64,000 nt of DNA, taken from the NCBI RefSeq assembly GCF_012273895.1, contig NC_052117.1:4410406-4474405 (forward strand), read 5' to 3'. The number at the start of each line of letters is the position of its first letter. Within the stretch, counting starts at the first letter, position 1. Position numbers and translations under genes: made by a program. The notes below the pieces were generated by a model. That model was not told the DNA's origin. It saw nothing but the letters and a program-made list of their open reading frames with translations, and did not search any database. The DNA comes from Zerene cesonia. Taxonomy: Eukaryota; Arthropoda; Insecta; Lepidoptera; Pieridae. Positions 63,020 through 64,000 of the stretch are shown here, one piece after another.

Positions 63020-64000
63020 TACTTGGAAACAACGTACAAGATAATTTTATTTTAGTTGAATCAAAACTATATTATTTATTTGTATAAGTTAGGTTACTTG
63101 TATGTACGATATTGTTATATAAATGTATATTTTTTTACAGGTATAAGTAAAAAAATATAGGTACTTTAGTTAGTGTTTGAACGTAGTAAGGGTTATCATA
63201 TAACGTACACAAACGTATAGTGCGAGAAATGCTTTGTATGTTGTTATCTTAAAGATTCTGATAGTTTGTCATACATAAAATAGTACAAGTATCTCACCAT
63301 TGCAAGCGTGCTTCAATACGCGTCAAATCCTGTTCAGCGTTCGCAATATTTCTAGAATATATTGTACTGTAATTTTAGTGACTATCTTAAATAAAATTAA
63401 ATAGATTATTTCACTTGAACTTATACAGAGTATACAAAGGAGTTTTATTTAATCCTGGCGATTCCAATCACGATAATAAGAAAAACTCATGGAATTATAG
63501 AATTGTCATCGATCCTTGATAAGTGTACAAAGTGTGAATTAAATCTGTCCGTTTAAAAAGAGTCTAAAGGAGTCCATATCATACAAACATATAAATATAC
63601 AGGTGAGGCTAATAAGTGTTAATTAAAATATTTCCGCCACAATTCTTTGATAGTACCTATTCATAACTGTTCGCGATAGTACTAAGTAGCGGTAGTAAAA
63701 ATCATATCATAAGCTACCGGGTCAGTCGCCGATATGCTCAATATATACTACGTGATATGAAAGTATATTTAATATTCACAACAACAATGTACCTGCTAAG
63801 CTGTAAAATGATTTTAGGATAAATTTTTCATAAAAAGCACTGATACTTAAAATATTTACATATGGAATTTATTTTAATGGATAGTAAGTATATAATGCAC
63901 AAAGAATTATGTAAATATAATAAAGGCTAGTTGGAAAAAATATCTTATCGATGGTAAGCGGCTAAGCCCATAAATAAACACGGAACAATTTCGACGGAGG

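Larger units (their letters stand above)
54800..64000. other. AT-rich spacer upstream of ALDH6A1
   Basis: Beyond the repeats listed, there is no supported gene. The 158-codon open frame at 56504-56980 begins in Helitron sequence and is otherwise low-complexity, so it is not called. Confidence 0.5.

Noticed and set aside
1..64000. CRISPR arrays, bacterial operons or viral genes
   Set aside because: No regularly spaced repeats or prokaryotic gene organisation. All supported genes are intron-bearing animal genes.

Overview
The window is AT-rich, intron-rich animal DNA, most likely from a lepidopteran and probably a butterfly. The evidence is the mobile DNA. There are many short non-autonomous Helitron copies (TC...CTAG ends, A^T insertion sites), a Metulj-like tRNA-derived SINE, (TA)n-associated repeats and LINE 3' tails of the kinds common in Lepidoptera. 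The genes are spliced with GT-AG introns and Helitrons sit inside the introns. The family-level assignment is inference.

Layout. Bases 1 to about 33,000 contain no protein gene I can support. This stretch is AT-rich spacer with scattered repeats and three short GC-richer islands, and it could be intergenic or one long intron. From 33,846 to 37,799 (+ strand, five coding exons, 340 aa) lies a membrane-anchored short-chain dehydrogenase/reductase (SDR) whose catalytic residues are missing. A tRNA-Gly(CCC) lies antisense inside its second intron. Three genes run on the opposite strand from 54,708 down to 39,325. They are ALDH6A1 (methylmalonate-semialdehyde dehydrogenase, ten exons, 522 aa), a DNase II with both HxK catalytic motifs (eight exons, 428 aa), and 603 bases behind it a divergent DNase II-like paralogue (seven exons, about 434 aa) in which both motifs are replaced. 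The SDR and the DNase II-like gene converge tail to tail. From about 54,800 to 64,000 I see only spacer and repeats.

How the genes relate. ALDH6A1 is a mitochondrial enzyme of valine and pyrimidine breakdown and has no evident functional link to its neighbours. The two DNase II genes are a tandem duplication. Intron positions and phases match at nearly every boundary, but one copy keeps the catalytic residues and the other has lost them. With the SDR, the window holds two enzyme-family members that appear catalytically dead yet keep long spliced reading frames.

I assembled the exon models by hand from splice sites and frame. All four coding lengths come out as exact multiples of three. The weakest part is exon 3 of the DNase II-like paralogue, where two incompatible readings compete.
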